Source of the DNA: an uncultured Bacilli bacterium
GTDB lineage: Bacteria; Bacillota_I; Bacilli_A; RF39; UBA660
Assembly: GCA_934148875.1 (NCBI GenBank)
Contig: CAKPDJ010000008.1
Location: forward strand, 1 to 38,392
Length of the DNA: 38,392 nt
Direction: 5' to 3'
This document shows positions 1 through 8,575 of this stretch, piece after piece. The position numbers and the translations under genes are program-made. Numbering within the stretch: position 1 is the stretch's first letter; every line of letters begins with the position of its first letter. The notes under the pieces were generated by a model that ran no database searches, was not told the origin of the DNA, and saw only the letters and a program-made list of their open reading frames with translations.

Positions 1-74
1 ACTCCTACTGTTATTACTATTAAACTTACTATAGCTAATACTGTTACTATTATTTGTTTTCCTCTATTTTTCAT
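1..74 (-). CDS. N-terminus of a membrane or secreted protein (cut by window edge)
   Basis: Only the first 24 codons are inside the window. The start MKNRGKQIIVTVLAIVSL is followed by more hydrophobic residues, which reads as a basic N-terminus plus a membrane or signal segment. A GGAGG ribosome binding site lies at 81-85, seven bases before the ATG, so this is very likely a real gene. Nothing can be said about function. Confidence 0.6.
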   Translation of the reverse strand, partial: MKNRGKQIIVTVLAIVSLIVITVG

Positions 75-148
75 TTTAGTCCTCCATACAACCTGAGTAT
101 TCTATTATTACACTTATAGTATACAATTTTTATTACTATTTAGCAATA

Positions 149-175
149 TAAAAAAGAACCAGTAAAACTGATTCT
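149..175 (-). terminator. Rho-independent terminator of the 52-residue membrane protein gene
   Basis: The arms at 155-163 and 167-175 form a 9-bp stem (one G-U wobble on the minus-strand transcript) with a 3-nt loop. On the minus strand it is followed by a run of T. It lies 20 bases after the stop of the small gene at 196-354. Confidence 0.75.
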
Positions 176-195
176 CTATACCAGGCGGTATTAAC

Positions 196-354
196 TTATC
201 CTGCAATAGTTAGATAAAGAGCTGTTCCAACTACAAACATAGCCACAGTAGCTATTGCGCTTACCATGGTAAGATTATACATAACTGAAAATCCTTTGTC
301 ATCTAAAGCATTATTTTCTTCAGTTTCTGTTTTTACTACTTCTTTTTCTTCCAT
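196..354 (-). CDS. 52-residue single-pass membrane protein, unknown function
   Basis: A 52-residue protein starting MEEKEVVKTETEEN, with an acidic N-terminal half (about residues 1-22) and one hydrophobic segment at about 28-50. The ribosome binding site AGGAAGG lies just upstream, a TATAAT at 388-393 (minus strand) is a plausible -10 box, and a good terminator follows. The promoter-RBS-terminator set argues for a real single-gene transcript. No family is recognised. Confidence 0.65.
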   Translation of the reverse strand: MEEKEVVKTETEENNALDDKGFSVMYNLTMVSAIATVAMFVVGTALYLTIAG

Positions 355-439
355 ATTAATACCTTCCTTTTTCTATTTTCTAAGTTGATTATACTATAAG
401 TTTTTATAAATAGATATACCTAAATTAGTACCTTTACAC

Positions 440-2224
440 TTATTTACGTTCTGGTGGCTCTCCATTAGGATTTCCTTTATTTGGCCCTCCATTACCAGGC
501 ATATTTCCACCATTATTCATTCTGTTACTACTTCTTACATTAGTTGAAATTGATGATACGGTAAAACTTGTATAGGTTTCATTATCAATCTTAATAGTAT
601 AAGTTGCACCCTTCTTTAGCTTACTTGATGATACAGTAACAGCTTGATATGTTTTAGTAGGAGTATATTCAAGTATAGTATTTTCATTTTCATCAGTAAT
701 AGCTATTTTCTTACCTGTATAACTATTAGTAAAAATAATAGTAGCATTATATTGAGTTGAATTAGAACTAATACCCTGTACCATACCACTAGAACCTGCT
801 GCTATTAAAGAACCACCATTTACTACTAATTCTCCATCATAATCTAAGGCACCATCACCATTACTAGTTGGTCCATCTACTATAATAGTACCTCCATATA
901 TGTATCCACTACCATTAATATCAATACCATCACCACCAGCATTAACATAAATATTTCCATCATTGACAGTTAAAATATTAGTAGTATTATTAGTAGTATT
1001 ATTAGTATAATTATTAGCACCAGGTCTATTCATACTTGATGAATCACTACCCCCTGCTACATTAATACCATCATCACTAGCTACTACCTTAATATCACCA
1101 TTATTAATAGTTATTTTAGCAGCTTCTATTCCTTCATAACTTTCCTTAATATCAATATTACCATTATCAATAATAATTTCTGTATCAGCATGAATACCAT
1201 CATCACCTGATGAAATAGTATAACTACCAGCTATAATACCAATATAATTATTAGAATGAATTGCGTCATCTGAAGTATCTAAATCAAAAGTTCCATCCTC
1301 TATAACTATATTACTACCAGCTTTTAATCCTTTAGCACTTTTAGTATCAGTAGTATTTTTACTTCCCCAATTTCCCCAATTAGAATTTGATTTACTACTA
1401 TTAGTACTTCCATTTCCAGTTTTAATAGTAAAATTACCATTTTTTATAATTAGTTTAGTTTCTGCTTGAATACCATCTAAAGTAGCATCAATATTGAAAG
1501 TACCATTTTCAATTAAAATATAACCTTTATCTTTATCTTCAGTATTAGTTGATTTGATACCATCTCCTAGAGAAGTTATATCAAAATTACCATCTATAAT
1601 ATAAACAGAATCTTTTCCTCTAATACCATCATCAGCTGATGAAATAGTATAATTACCATTTATTATTTTTAAATCATCTTTAGATACAATACCATCTTGA
1701 TAGTTAGCTTTAACAGTTAATGAACCAGTACCATCAAATACTAAATCATCTTTACTATAAATAGTAGCATTAATATCTTCTTCATAATTTGAGTAACTAG
1801 AACTATCCTCTAAATAATTATTAGAATTATCACTTAAGTAGATTAATACTGTTTTAGCCTTTTTAGCATAGATAGCTGGACCACTAGAATTAGTAATACT
1901 TACATTATTTAAAACAAGTTTTACATAATCATTAGTATCTAAAGTAATCATACCATCAGTAATAGTACCAGATAAATTATAAATACCACCAGTAGTTATG
2001 GTAATACTATCTGTTAAAGTTAAATCTTTAGTTTGATAGTTATCCCAGTTAATAGTTTCATCACTGTTATCTAAATCTACAGTTGTATCAATATCAGTTA
2101 TTTTATCTATCGCGATATCATTATTCTTTTCCTTATTAGTTTTATTTATAATTAAATATACAATTGTTAGTAATATTAATATAACTAAAATTATATATAT
2201 TATTAATTCTTTTTTATTTTTCAT
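440..2224 (-). CDS. Cthe_2159-like carbohydrate-binding beta-helix protein
   Basis: About 594 residues: a basic N-terminus and one membrane segment (about 8-27), then a long extracellular domain made of many short repeats around I-x-x-G-x-[IF] and DDGI, as in GDGIKS, DDAIHS and DDGIHA. Repeated DGI turns plus a Gly/Asn/Pro tail (NGGNMPGNGGPNKGNP) are typical of the 'carbohydrate-binding domain-containing protein' family (DUF4353, Cthe_2159), a calcium-dependent beta-helix that binds acidic polysaccharide. It is the last gene of the VTC-DUF4956 operon. The ATG at 2224 is chosen; an in-frame GTG at 2242 overlapping the upstream stop is possible. Probably displayed at the cell surface through its membrane anchor. 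Confidence 0.8.
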   Translation of the reverse strand: MKNKKELIIYIILVILILLTIVYLIINKTNKEKNNDIAIDKITDIDTTVDLDNSDETINWDNYQTKDLTLTDSITITTGGIYNLSGTITDGMITLDTNDYVKLVLNNVSITNSSGPAIYAKKAKTVLIYLSDNSNNYLEDSSSYSNYEEDINATIYSKDDLVFDGTGSLTVKANYQDGIVSKDDLKIINGNYTISSADDGIRGKDSVYIIDGNFDITSLGDGIKSTNTEDKDKGYILIENGTFNIDATLDGIQAETKLIIKNGNFTIKTGNGSTNSSKSNSNWGNWGSKNTTDTKSAKGLKAGSNIVIEDGTFDLDTSDDAIHSNNYIGIIAGSYTISSGDDGIHADTEIIIDNGNIDIKESYEGIEAAKITINNGDIKVVASDDGINVAGGSDSSSMNRPGANNYTNNTTNNTTNILTVNDGNIYVNAGGDGIDINGSGYIYGGTIIVDGPTSNGDGALDYDGELVVNGGSLIAAGSSGMVQGISSNSTQYNATIIFTNSYTGKKIAITDENENTILEYTPTKTYQAVTVSSSKLKKGATYTIKIDNETYTSFTVSSISTNVRSSNRMNNGGNMPGNGGPNKGNPNGEPPERK

Positions 2225-2231
2225 AATCTTT

Positions 2232-2903
2232 TTATAAATCACTTTCTTCTAATGGATGAGTTAAAATAATTTTTAAGTTACCATTTTTTATTCTTAATTC
2301 ATCAATAAATTTTTTCTCATTAATATTTTCATTTAAACTAACACGATAAGTTATATCAAACATACTACCCATATTAGTAGTCTTTACCTGTTCTAATTCA
2401 ACTTTAGTTGTATATTTAGTAAAAATATCATTAAATACTTCGGTATAATCTAGATTTTCGGGAATAGTTATTTTTAATAATTTATCATTTTTATTTTGGT
2501 CAAATAAAGTTACTTTAGAAAATATTAATAAACTAAGACAACCTATAACAGTTATAATTAAAGCGAATAATAGATGTCCCATTCCAGTAGCTAATCCTAC
2601 GGTCATAGCAAAGAAAACACTTAATATCTCTTTACTTGTACCTGGTAAGCTTCTAAATCTTACTAAACTGAATGCTCCCATAATCGCAACCGATGTACCT
2701 AAATTTCCATTTACCATAATAATTATTGTTTCTACTAATAATGGTAAAATTGAGATTGTTACTAAGAAATTTTTGTTGTATTTGGATGTTTGTTTATGAG
2801 TTAGAGCTATTAAAACTCCTAAAATAATTGACGTTATTGAACATACTAAAATTGAAGAGATTTCAATAGATGAAGTTGAGCTTGAAAAAATACTATTAAG
2901 CAT
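2232..2903 (-). CDS. DUF4956 family membrane protein
   Basis: A 223-residue protein with about four hydrophobic segments in its first 140 residues, including the family's hallmark AFSLVRFRSLPGTSKEI loop (an arginine-rich turn between membrane helices), then a soluble C-terminal domain of about 85 residues. DUF4956 proteins regularly sit beside VTC-domain proteins, as here; the biochemical role is not established. The ATG at 2903 overlaps the last 8 bases of the VTC gene, so translational coupling is likely. An earlier ATG at 2915 would leave no space for the GGA ribosome binding site. Confidence 0.85.
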   Translation of the reverse strand: MLNSIFSSSTSSIEISSILVCSITSIILGVLIALTHKQTSKYNKNFLVTISILPLLVETIIIMVNGNLGTSVAIMGAFSLVRFRSLPGTSKEILSVFFAMTVGLATGMGHLLFALIITVIGCLSLLIFSKVTLFDQNKNDKLLKITIPENLDYTEVFNDIFTKYTTKVELEQVKTTNMGSMFDITYRVSLNENINEKKFIDELRIKNGNLKIILTHPLEESDL

Positions 2904-3600
2904 ATATATAATCATTCCTTTCTTTTAGTTCTTTCTGATAGATGCTTCCATATTTTGAAAAAGATGTTGGATAAATCTTTAATTCAGAAAGACTTCTTAC
3001 TAGCCATAATGGCATAGAGCCTAATGTTTTTATTTCCATAATATAATTTTTATCTTTAAAGTAACATTTACCTGCATCACCTAGTTCTAGGTTCAAATCA
3101 CTATTTCTACTTCTTAGATTAGAATCTATAGTAATTCTTAAACTGTTATCATCTACACCACAATAACTAAGGCGGTCATAAGCAATATAGATAGCTGGTT
3201 TTAAATCATAATATTTAAAATAATAATTAATTTCATTCATAATTTGATTATCTTTATCGTAATTATTGGTTTCTAGGTAAGTATAGAAATCTTTTAATTT
3301 AATTTTTATTCTTCTTTTACCTACTATACCTTTATATTTTTCTTTAATTTCTAGAAAAACATCATCATTGATACTTGGTACTTGATAACTCCTAAGTCTA
3401 ATTTTTTCTTTGAATATCGGTTTTTCTAATGAGTTAATAATTAAATCATTATTGATAGTATCAAAGTATATATTGCAGATAGTACTTTTAAAGTATTTAT
3501 CTTTTTTTAAATATTTATTTATTTTTTTGAAGAGTAGTTTATATTCTTGCTCTGTTAAAACATATTTCTGTTCTACTCTTTTAAAAATATTTTCATACAT
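2896..3600 (-). CDS. VTC domain protein (polyphosphate polymerase-like)
   Basis: A 234-residue protein filled by one VTC (triphosphate tunnel) domain. Visible motifs are KRVEQKY near the N-terminus, IYFDT, the basic strand KEKIRLRSY, FLEIKEKYKG followed by KRRIKI, and EIKTLGSMPLW near the C-terminus. The alternating Lys/Arg/Glu strands form the tunnel that binds triphosphate and metal in yeast Vtc4. Bacterial homologues are annotated as polyphosphate polymerase, but the activity here is inferred. It is the first gene of the operon and has a strong GGAG ribosome binding site. No membrane segment; expected to act on the cytosolic side with the DUF4956 partner. Confidence 0.85.
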   Translation of the reverse strand: MYENIFKRVEQKYVLTEQEYKLLFKKINKYLKKDKYFKSTICNIYFDTINNDLIINSLEKPIFKEKIRLRSYQVPSINDDVFLEIKEKYKGIVGKRRIKIKLKDFYTYLETNNYDKDNQIMNEINYYFKYYDLKPAIYIAYDRLSYCGVDDNSLRITIDSNLRSRNSDLNLELGDAGKCYFKDKNYIMEIKTLGSMPLWLVRSLSELKIYPTSFSKYGSIYQKELKERNDYIYA

Positions 3601-3677
3601 ATTTTTCTCCTTTCACTAAACATTCTAGTTTAATATATTGAAAGAAATATGGAATTAGTGTGAATTTTTGGTGAAAA

Positions 3678-3703
3678 AAATAGGAGATGATGTTCTCCTA
3701 TTT
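3678..3703 (-). terminator. Terminator of the HEXXH protein gene
   Basis: Arms 3678-3687 and 3694-3703 pair perfectly over 10 bp with a 6-nt loop, and on the minus strand are followed by seven T. The stem contains the stop codon of the gene at 3698-5602. Confidence 0.85.
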
Positions 3704-5602
3704 GGTTATAAAAATAAAAATTATTCCTATTAAGGATATAATAAAGGATGCTATAAATGAAGTAACTGTTAATAGTTGTATTCCAGTAAAACCTTTTTTT
3801 CTATTGTCGAAGTCTGGAGTATTTGAATTAATAGCATTACCATTAACATCTAAAGTTCCTTCTACCATTTTATTTATCATTTCATCAACAAGAATACTGT
3901 TTTTATCTGATTTATGATTTTTATAATATAGTTCTTTTATTTTACCAAATTGCATTCTGGCATATTGTTTATCTTTATTATAGATAAATTGATCATATTT
4001 GTATTCTTCATACTGTTGTAGAATTTCTCCATAGTGTTTATAGAAAGTATCTAGTACTGTTTCCAATTTTTTATATCTAGATGCCATTAATTTAGTTCTT
4101 TCTTTTAGTTCAGCTATAAACTGTTGATTATGTTCAGGTAGTCGTTCTTCATATAAAAAATTATTACTTTGACGATGTGATTGCAAAAAATTGTGAGCTT
4201 GACTAGCATAGTTATTATATAAACAGGATAATTCGTGCATTATCTTGAACAAATTTTCTTGACTTAGATTACCATAATTAATATTATCTAATTGATTTAA
4301 ATCTATAGCATTATTAAATTCCGTATTAAAAATATCTTTATTATCTTTTTTAGTTTTTTTAGTAAAATTGGCACTTTCTAACAATAATTCCTCAAATGAT
4401 TTTATACTTCCATCAGGATTATAAACATGTTGAAGTTCTGGATACTCTTTTAGCAATTCTGGTTTTTTCATTATTAGTAATTTCATACTTTTATGTTTAA
4501 ATAAACTGGCACTTATCTTGTTTCCGTTTTGGTCTTTACGCATATCTACCATTTTTTTATAGATTTGCTTGTCCTTTAATTTAAACATTTCATCATCTAT
4601 CTCTTGGGATACTTTGTATCCATATTTATTTAAGTAATTAATAGATTCTATATATCCAGTTAACTCAGCATCTAATTCACCAGATTCAAAATAATAATTT
4701 TGCATGTAGTAATCGTATTCATCATTTTGAAGATACTTTCTAAAAATTTTATCATATAATATTTCCATGGTTTCTTCATTAGAAACTTTGTTTTTGATAT
4801 TACTTTTCTGTTCCAAATGTCTTACTTCATGACAGATAGTATGAATAAACATAGCTAAATCATTGCCTTTGTTGTTAATAGCATTTATTCCATATTCTTT
4901 AGCTACTGATATAGTTCCAAATGATGCTATTCCTCTTGTTCCAGGATTAAACTTTCTTGTAGTACTATTAGTATATTCACTTAAATGGCACATACCTGTT
5001 ATCTCATATTTTTTGCATTCTTCATTTCCAATAAATCCAACAATAAAATCAGCCTCTATATAACCATAATTACCTTTATTATTAATAATTGATTTACACA
5101 TTTCTTCTTGTATATCATATATTTCTTTATTGTTAGTATTTATATTATCTCTTAAGTACTTTATTAAAAATTTTCTTTCATCATCAGTAATGGTATTATT
5201 TCTAAATTTTTCAAATAAATTTTTACAGTAATCTTCTATTTGTTGCTTTCTCTGTTCAATTTTTTGATAAGTATCATAATTCATTACAGATTGAATTTCT
5301 TGATAAGATAAATTAGCTACGTCATTTCTAAAAATATATGTTTTATCTATGTTTAATGTTTTATTAAATACATTTATGTAGTTTTGTAACACAGTTGGAT
5401 ATTTTTTTATTTCGCCACTTTTTATCATTTCAGCGATATAATAATCTATCATACTTTGGATATTTTGATATTCTGGACTAACATTAGAAATTCCATCTTT
5501 TGAGTTGATTGCATTTTGATAAACTAATTCTAATTCTGAACTATTATTTAATATTTTTAATAAATAATCATAACCATAACTTTCCCTTATTAATGAATCC
5601 AT
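3698..5602 (-). CDS. Tail-anchored putative zinc metallopeptidase (HEXXH), unknown family
   Basis: A 634-residue protein without an N-terminal signal. It has HEVRH at residues 258-262, a perfect HEXXH zinc-binding motif in a hydrophobic-then-polar context (MFIHTICHEVRHLEQ), followed about 50 residues later by ESGELDAEL, where a Glu or Asp could be the third ligand as in gluzincins. The central and C-terminal parts are helical and charged. A single hydrophobic segment at about 608-632 ends the chain, so the body should face the cytoplasm. It has its own promoter (5626-5654) and terminator. The family is not recognised; peptidase activity is inferred from the motif alone. Confidence 0.65.
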   Translation of the reverse strand: MDSLIRESYGYDYLLKILNNSSELELVYQNAINSKDGISNVSPEYQNIQSMIDYYIAEMIKSGEIKKYPTVLQNYINVFNKTLNIDKTYIFRNDVANLSYQEIQSVMNYDTYQKIEQRKQQIEDYCKNLFEKFRNNTITDDERKFLIKYLRDNINTNNKEIYDIQEEMCKSIINNKGNYGYIEADFIVGFIGNEECKKYEITGMCHLSEYTNSTTRKFNPGTRGIASFGTISVAKEYGINAINNKGNDLAMFIHTICHEVRHLEQKSNIKNKVSNEETMEILYDKIFRKYLQNDEYDYYMQNYYFESGELDAELTGYIESINYLNKYGYKVSQEIDDEMFKLKDKQIYKKMVDMRKDQNGNKISASLFKHKSMKLLIMKKPELLKEYPELQHVYNPDGSIKSFEELLLESANFTKKTKKDNKDIFNTEFNNAIDLNQLDNINYGNLSQENLFKIMHELSCLYNNYASQAHNFLQSHRQSNNFLYEERLPEHNQQFIAELKERTKLMASRYKKLETVLDTFYKHYGEILQQYEEYKYDQFIYNKDKQYARMQFGKIKELYYKNHKSDKNSILVDEMINKMVEGTLDVNGNAINSNTPDFDNRKKGFTGIQLLTVTSFIASFIISLIGIIFIFITK

Positions 5603-5625
5603 ACTATCACACTCTACTTTAGTTT

Positions 5626-5654
5626 AGAATAACATTATTTATAATTTTTTTCAA
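5626..5654 (-). promoter_or_regulatory. Sigma-A type promoter for the HEXXH protein gene
   Basis: On the minus strand, TTGAAA (5649-5654) and TATTCT (5626-5631) are separated by exactly 17 bases, about 24 bases upstream of the ATG at 5602. Confidence 0.5.
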
Positions 5655-5676
5655 TAATTCATTCTTGCTTTTTTTA

Positions 5677-6375
5677 CTAATTCATTATCATATTTCGGGT
5701 TAATAATACTTTACTATCTTCTTTATTATCATTATATACTATTAAACTACTAATAGCAGGATCTTTATCTAAATCTAATACTTCTTCGATATTTTTATAT
5801 GTTTCTATAGTTATTTTTCTATCTTCTTCACTTGAAAATTTATCTCTTGTGTTATCTGTAATAACTATTACCTTATCTATTTCATATTTAATATCCGTAA
5901 TAATTAAATCACCTTCTACTGTTGTTTGTATCAACCTTAGAAAGGCTCTTTTTTTAGTATTGATACTTGTTGTGAAATCAGTTAGTAAATCAGAGTTAGC
6001 TATTGTGGTAGTTACTACTACAGCATTATCTTTTATTGCCTGTTCAACTTGATAATCACTACTTAATTTTTCTATACTGATGTAATCTTTAGTTAATGAA
6101 TCATTATAAAAAGCATTTAGGCTTTCACTATTTGTTTCTTCAGTGGTACTTTCTTTAAAATTATTATAAAAAGTAATACCAAATAGTTTTATTTTTAAAC
6201 CATTATTATAACCGCTTTTATAATTATTATCTAATCTATGGTATTTTGTGATTTCATAGATTAGAGATTTATACTTAACTGTTCCACCATCCCAAAGCAT
6301 AGTTTTTTTAGGAATTAATAAAATTACTATAATAACTATTACAAATATGATAATTAATTTTTTATTTTTTTTCAT
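5677..6375 (-). CDS. Membrane-anchored extracytoplasmic protein downstream of sigma/anti-sigma pair
   Basis: A 232-residue protein with a basic N-terminus and one hydrophobic segment (about 5-22); the rest should be outside. The segment LWDGGTVKYKSLIYEITKYH recurs in small membrane proteins of Bacillota that are often near regulators, but no function is known to me. Ribosome binding site AAAGGAA. It starts 45 bases after the anti-sigma-like gene on the same strand, with no terminator seen between, so it is probably the third gene of that operon and may be a regulon target or signal component. Confidence 0.65.
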   Translation of the reverse strand: MKKNKKLIIIFVIVIIVILLIPKKTMLWDGGTVKYKSLIYEITKYHRLDNNYKSGYNNGLKIKLFGITFYNNFKESTTEETNSESLNAFYNDSLTKDYISIEKLSSDYQVEQAIKDNAVVVTTTIANSDLLTDFTTSINTKKRAFLRLIQTTVEGDLIITDIKYEIDKVIVITDNTRDKFSSEEDRKITIETYKNIEEVLDLDKDPAISSLIVYNDNKEDSKVLLTRNMIMN

Positions 6376-6419
6376 AAATATTTCCTTTCTAATAAGTATA
6401 TAGTTTTATCATAATTAAA

Positions 6420-7121
6420 TTATATCATGATTGATTTTACTATCTCTAATAGTTCATCAATGTTTATATTTTCTGCTTCAATGTCGAAATAAATATCATT
6501 ATATTTAAACAGTACTATATATCCATAATTTTCATCAATAATTATTATTTCATTATTATTGACAGATGACTTTTTTAAATTTTCTTCATTTATAGGAAAG
6601 CATCTTGCTATTTTTTTATTGGTTTTAGAAAAGAAAATATTTATTAATTTATTACTATCTTCTTTTAAATAACTTGTATAATATCCTATTAGTTTATTAT
6701 ATAAATCACTATTTTTATTATTACTTGCATAAACTTCTGATATTTTTACATTTTGAAGCATATCTTTAGGGATTTTTAGCTTATTTATAAATGGGTATTC
6801 TAATAATATCTCTTCACTATTTTTATCATCCATTCTTCTATCAACGTCATTTAAGCTAATTTTTGCATCATCTAATTTAAGTTTATTTATTTTAATGACA
6901 TCATGTACTTTAGTTTCATCATATTTTTTTGAAATGTTATTATTACCTAATAATAGTGTTACTGATAATGTAGCTATCAAAATAATACTAGTTAAAGTTA
7001 ATATCAATTTCATAGTTTGATGATTTTCCTTTCTTTTTATTTTAGATACTATTTCATTATGAACTACATTAATACCAAACTCTCTATCAAATGTTTCCAT
7101 GATTACTTTTTTATTTGACAT
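6420..7121 (-). CDS. Membrane-anchored anti-sigma-factor-like protein
   Basis: A 233-residue protein with an N-terminal cytoplasmic part (about 1-35), one membrane segment (about 37-58, LILTLTSIILIATLSVTLLL) and an extracytoplasmic domain of about 170 residues. Its ATG follows the ECF sigma stop codon directly (TAAATG), with GAGGGG in the end of the sigma gene as ribosome binding site, so the two are translationally coupled. That arrangement and topology are those of ECF anti-sigma factors. The cytoplasmic part is too divergent to show a ZAS zinc motif (no HxxxCxxC), so the assignment rests on context. Confidence 0.65.
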   Translation of the reverse strand: MSNKKVIMETFDREFGINVVHNEIVSKIKRKENHQTMKLILTLTSIILIATLSVTLLLGNNNISKKYDETKVHDVIKINKLKLDDAKISLNDVDRRMDDKNSEEILLEYPFINKLKIPKDMLQNVKISEVYASNNKNSDLYNKLIGYYTSYLKEDSNKLINIFFSKTNKKIARCFPINEENLKKSSVNNNEIIIIDENYGYIVLFKYNDIYFDIEAENINIDELLEIVKSIMI

Positions 7122-7649
7122 TTAATCATTCCCCTCTAAAAATAATTTTAGTTCTTTCAATGTACGATATAGATAATTTTTAATATTTGATTCTGATATT
7201 TCTAATACTTTTGAAATTTCTTTTATAGAATATCCTGTGTAGTAATATAGATAAAATATTTTAGATATAATTACCTTTTTCCTTTTTAAATATTTCCATA
7301 TCTTTTCTATATTTTCTTTTTCTAAGAAACTTTCTTCAATATTAATATTACTAGAAATGTTATCAATTATATTTTTGTCATCATTATTAAATAAATTAGT
7401 TATTTTTACTTTATACTTAAAGCGATAATAATCTTTTACCTTATGTTTAGCTATTCCCATAATATATACGTGATAATTATTGATTTGTGGTTCTTTTAAT
7501 ACTTTTTTGTAAACCTCTAAATAAATACTTTGGATAATATCTTTTACATCTTCAATATTATTGCAGTTGCATACTACATATTTAGAAATATCATTGTATG
7601 TTTCATAATAATATTCATCAAATATGTTTAAGGCTTTTAGACTAGTCAT
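7122..7649 (-). CDS. ECF-family RNA polymerase sigma factor
   Basis: About 175 residues. Region 2 is visible in the first 80 residues (FDEYYYETYNDISKYV followed by DVKDIIQSIYLEVYKKV), and the region 4 helix-turn-helix near the C-terminus (YYYTGYSIKEISKVLEISES then NIKNYLYRTLKEL). Length and domain order fit ECF sigma factors. GAGGTG lies six bases before the ATG of MTSLKALN, which favours this start over an in-frame ATG 16 codons earlier at 7697. It likely redirects polymerase to a small stress or envelope regulon, held in check by the coupled membrane protein. Confidence 0.8.
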   Translation of the reverse strand: MTSLKALNIFDEYYYETYNDISKYVVCNCNNIEDVKDIIQSIYLEVYKKVLKEPQINNYHVYIMGIAKHKVKDYYRFKYKVKITNLFNNDDKNIIDNISSNINIEESFLEKENIEKIWKYLKRKKVIISKIFYLYYYTGYSIKEISKVLEISESNIKNYLYRTLKELKLFLEGND

Positions 7650-7727
7650 TTTATTCACCTCAATATTTAAGTCGTTATTATTTTTAAAAAGTTTCATTTT
7701 TTATATTATAATATATCTTAAATATAA

Positions 7728-7753
7728 AAAGATACCAAATAAATGGTATCTTT
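7728..7753 (-). terminator. Terminator of the XRE regulator gene
   Basis: Perfect 9-bp stem (AAAGATACC at 7728-7736 with GGTATCTTT at 7745-7753), 8-nt loop, followed by T-rich sequence on the minus strand, 25 bases after the stop at 7778. Confidence 0.75.
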
Positions 7754-7777
7754 AGAGATATAAATAAATAAATATAT

Positions 7778-8461
7778 TTATTTACATTTAGAAACTTTTA
7801 TTGAATTATTCCAAATTAATTTAGAATCATAATATATTTTTTCAATACTTTTTTCTAGTAGTTGATTACTATATCCATAATTCTTTAATAAAGTTATATT
7901 TTTATTTTCTTCTCTAGTTCGATAAGCTGTGATAATTAACGATTTATCATTATAGTTTTTTATTAAATTAACATGAATACCTAAATCGTCATAATTAGTT
8001 TTTAAAGTAACTTTATAGTAATCATTATCAAACTCACATATTTTAAAATCAACTTGCTGATATTTTAAATATATTGGTTTTTGTTTATATTCATTGATTA
8101 GTAAAAATGAAATGATACCTAAAAGAATACTAAGGCATAATAATATAATTGTCGTTATTATTATTTTAGATTTATTATATATTTCTCTCTTTAAGGTAAC
8201 AATAGTATTAATAAAATTATGTTCCAACTTTTCTTGATAATCTTTTTTATCAATAAATTCTCCACTGATTAATTCATTTACAGTAATACCAAATTCCTTA
8301 GATATTGGAATAAGCAGTGATAAATCAGGCATACACTTACCATTTTCCCATCTTGAAATACTCTTACTGCTAACACCTAATTTTTCAGCTAATTCTTCTT
8401 GAGTTAGATTTTTTTCTTTTCTTAATTTTGAAATAAATTTTCCTATCTTTTCTTGATTCAT
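7778..8461 (-). CDS. XRE-family regulator with a membrane-anchored C-terminal domain
   Basis: A 227-residue protein. Residues 5-60 are a classic Cro/C1 helix-turn-helix (LRKEKNLTQEELAEKLGVSS, then SISRWENGK). A linker leads to one hydrophobic segment at about 98-122 (IIITTIILLCLSILLGIISF) and an extracytoplasmic domain of about 100 residues. This one-component, membrane-tethered design could couple an outside signal to DNA binding. The ribosome binding site GAAGGAG is close to the ATG. It is a single-gene unit with its own terminator; it lies next to the sigma/anti-sigma operon but its targets are unknown. Confidence 0.8.
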   Translation of the reverse strand: MNQEKIGKFISKLRKEKNLTQEELAEKLGVSSKSISRWENGKCMPDLSLLIPISKEFGITVNELISGEFIDKKDYQEKLEHNFINTIVTLKREIYNKSKIIITTIILLCLSILLGIISFLLINEYKQKPIYLKYQQVDFKICEFDNDYYKVTLKTNYDDLGIHVNLIKNYNDKSLIITAYRTREENKNITLLKNYGYSNQLLEKSIEKIYYDSKLIWNNSIKVSKCK

Positions 8462-8575
8462 AAATTATAATTCTCCTTCATGTTTATTGTATAAAAAATA
8501 GAAAAATTTTTATAGGACATAAAGTGAGAATTACAATTTTGGCTTCTAATATTGAATTTAAAATTTACTAAACAT

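Noticed and set aside
440..2224. Repetitive DNA that could look like a CRISPR or satellite array
   Set aside because: Repeats are short, degenerate and codon-phased, coding for beta-helix rungs; no constant direct repeat or spacers.
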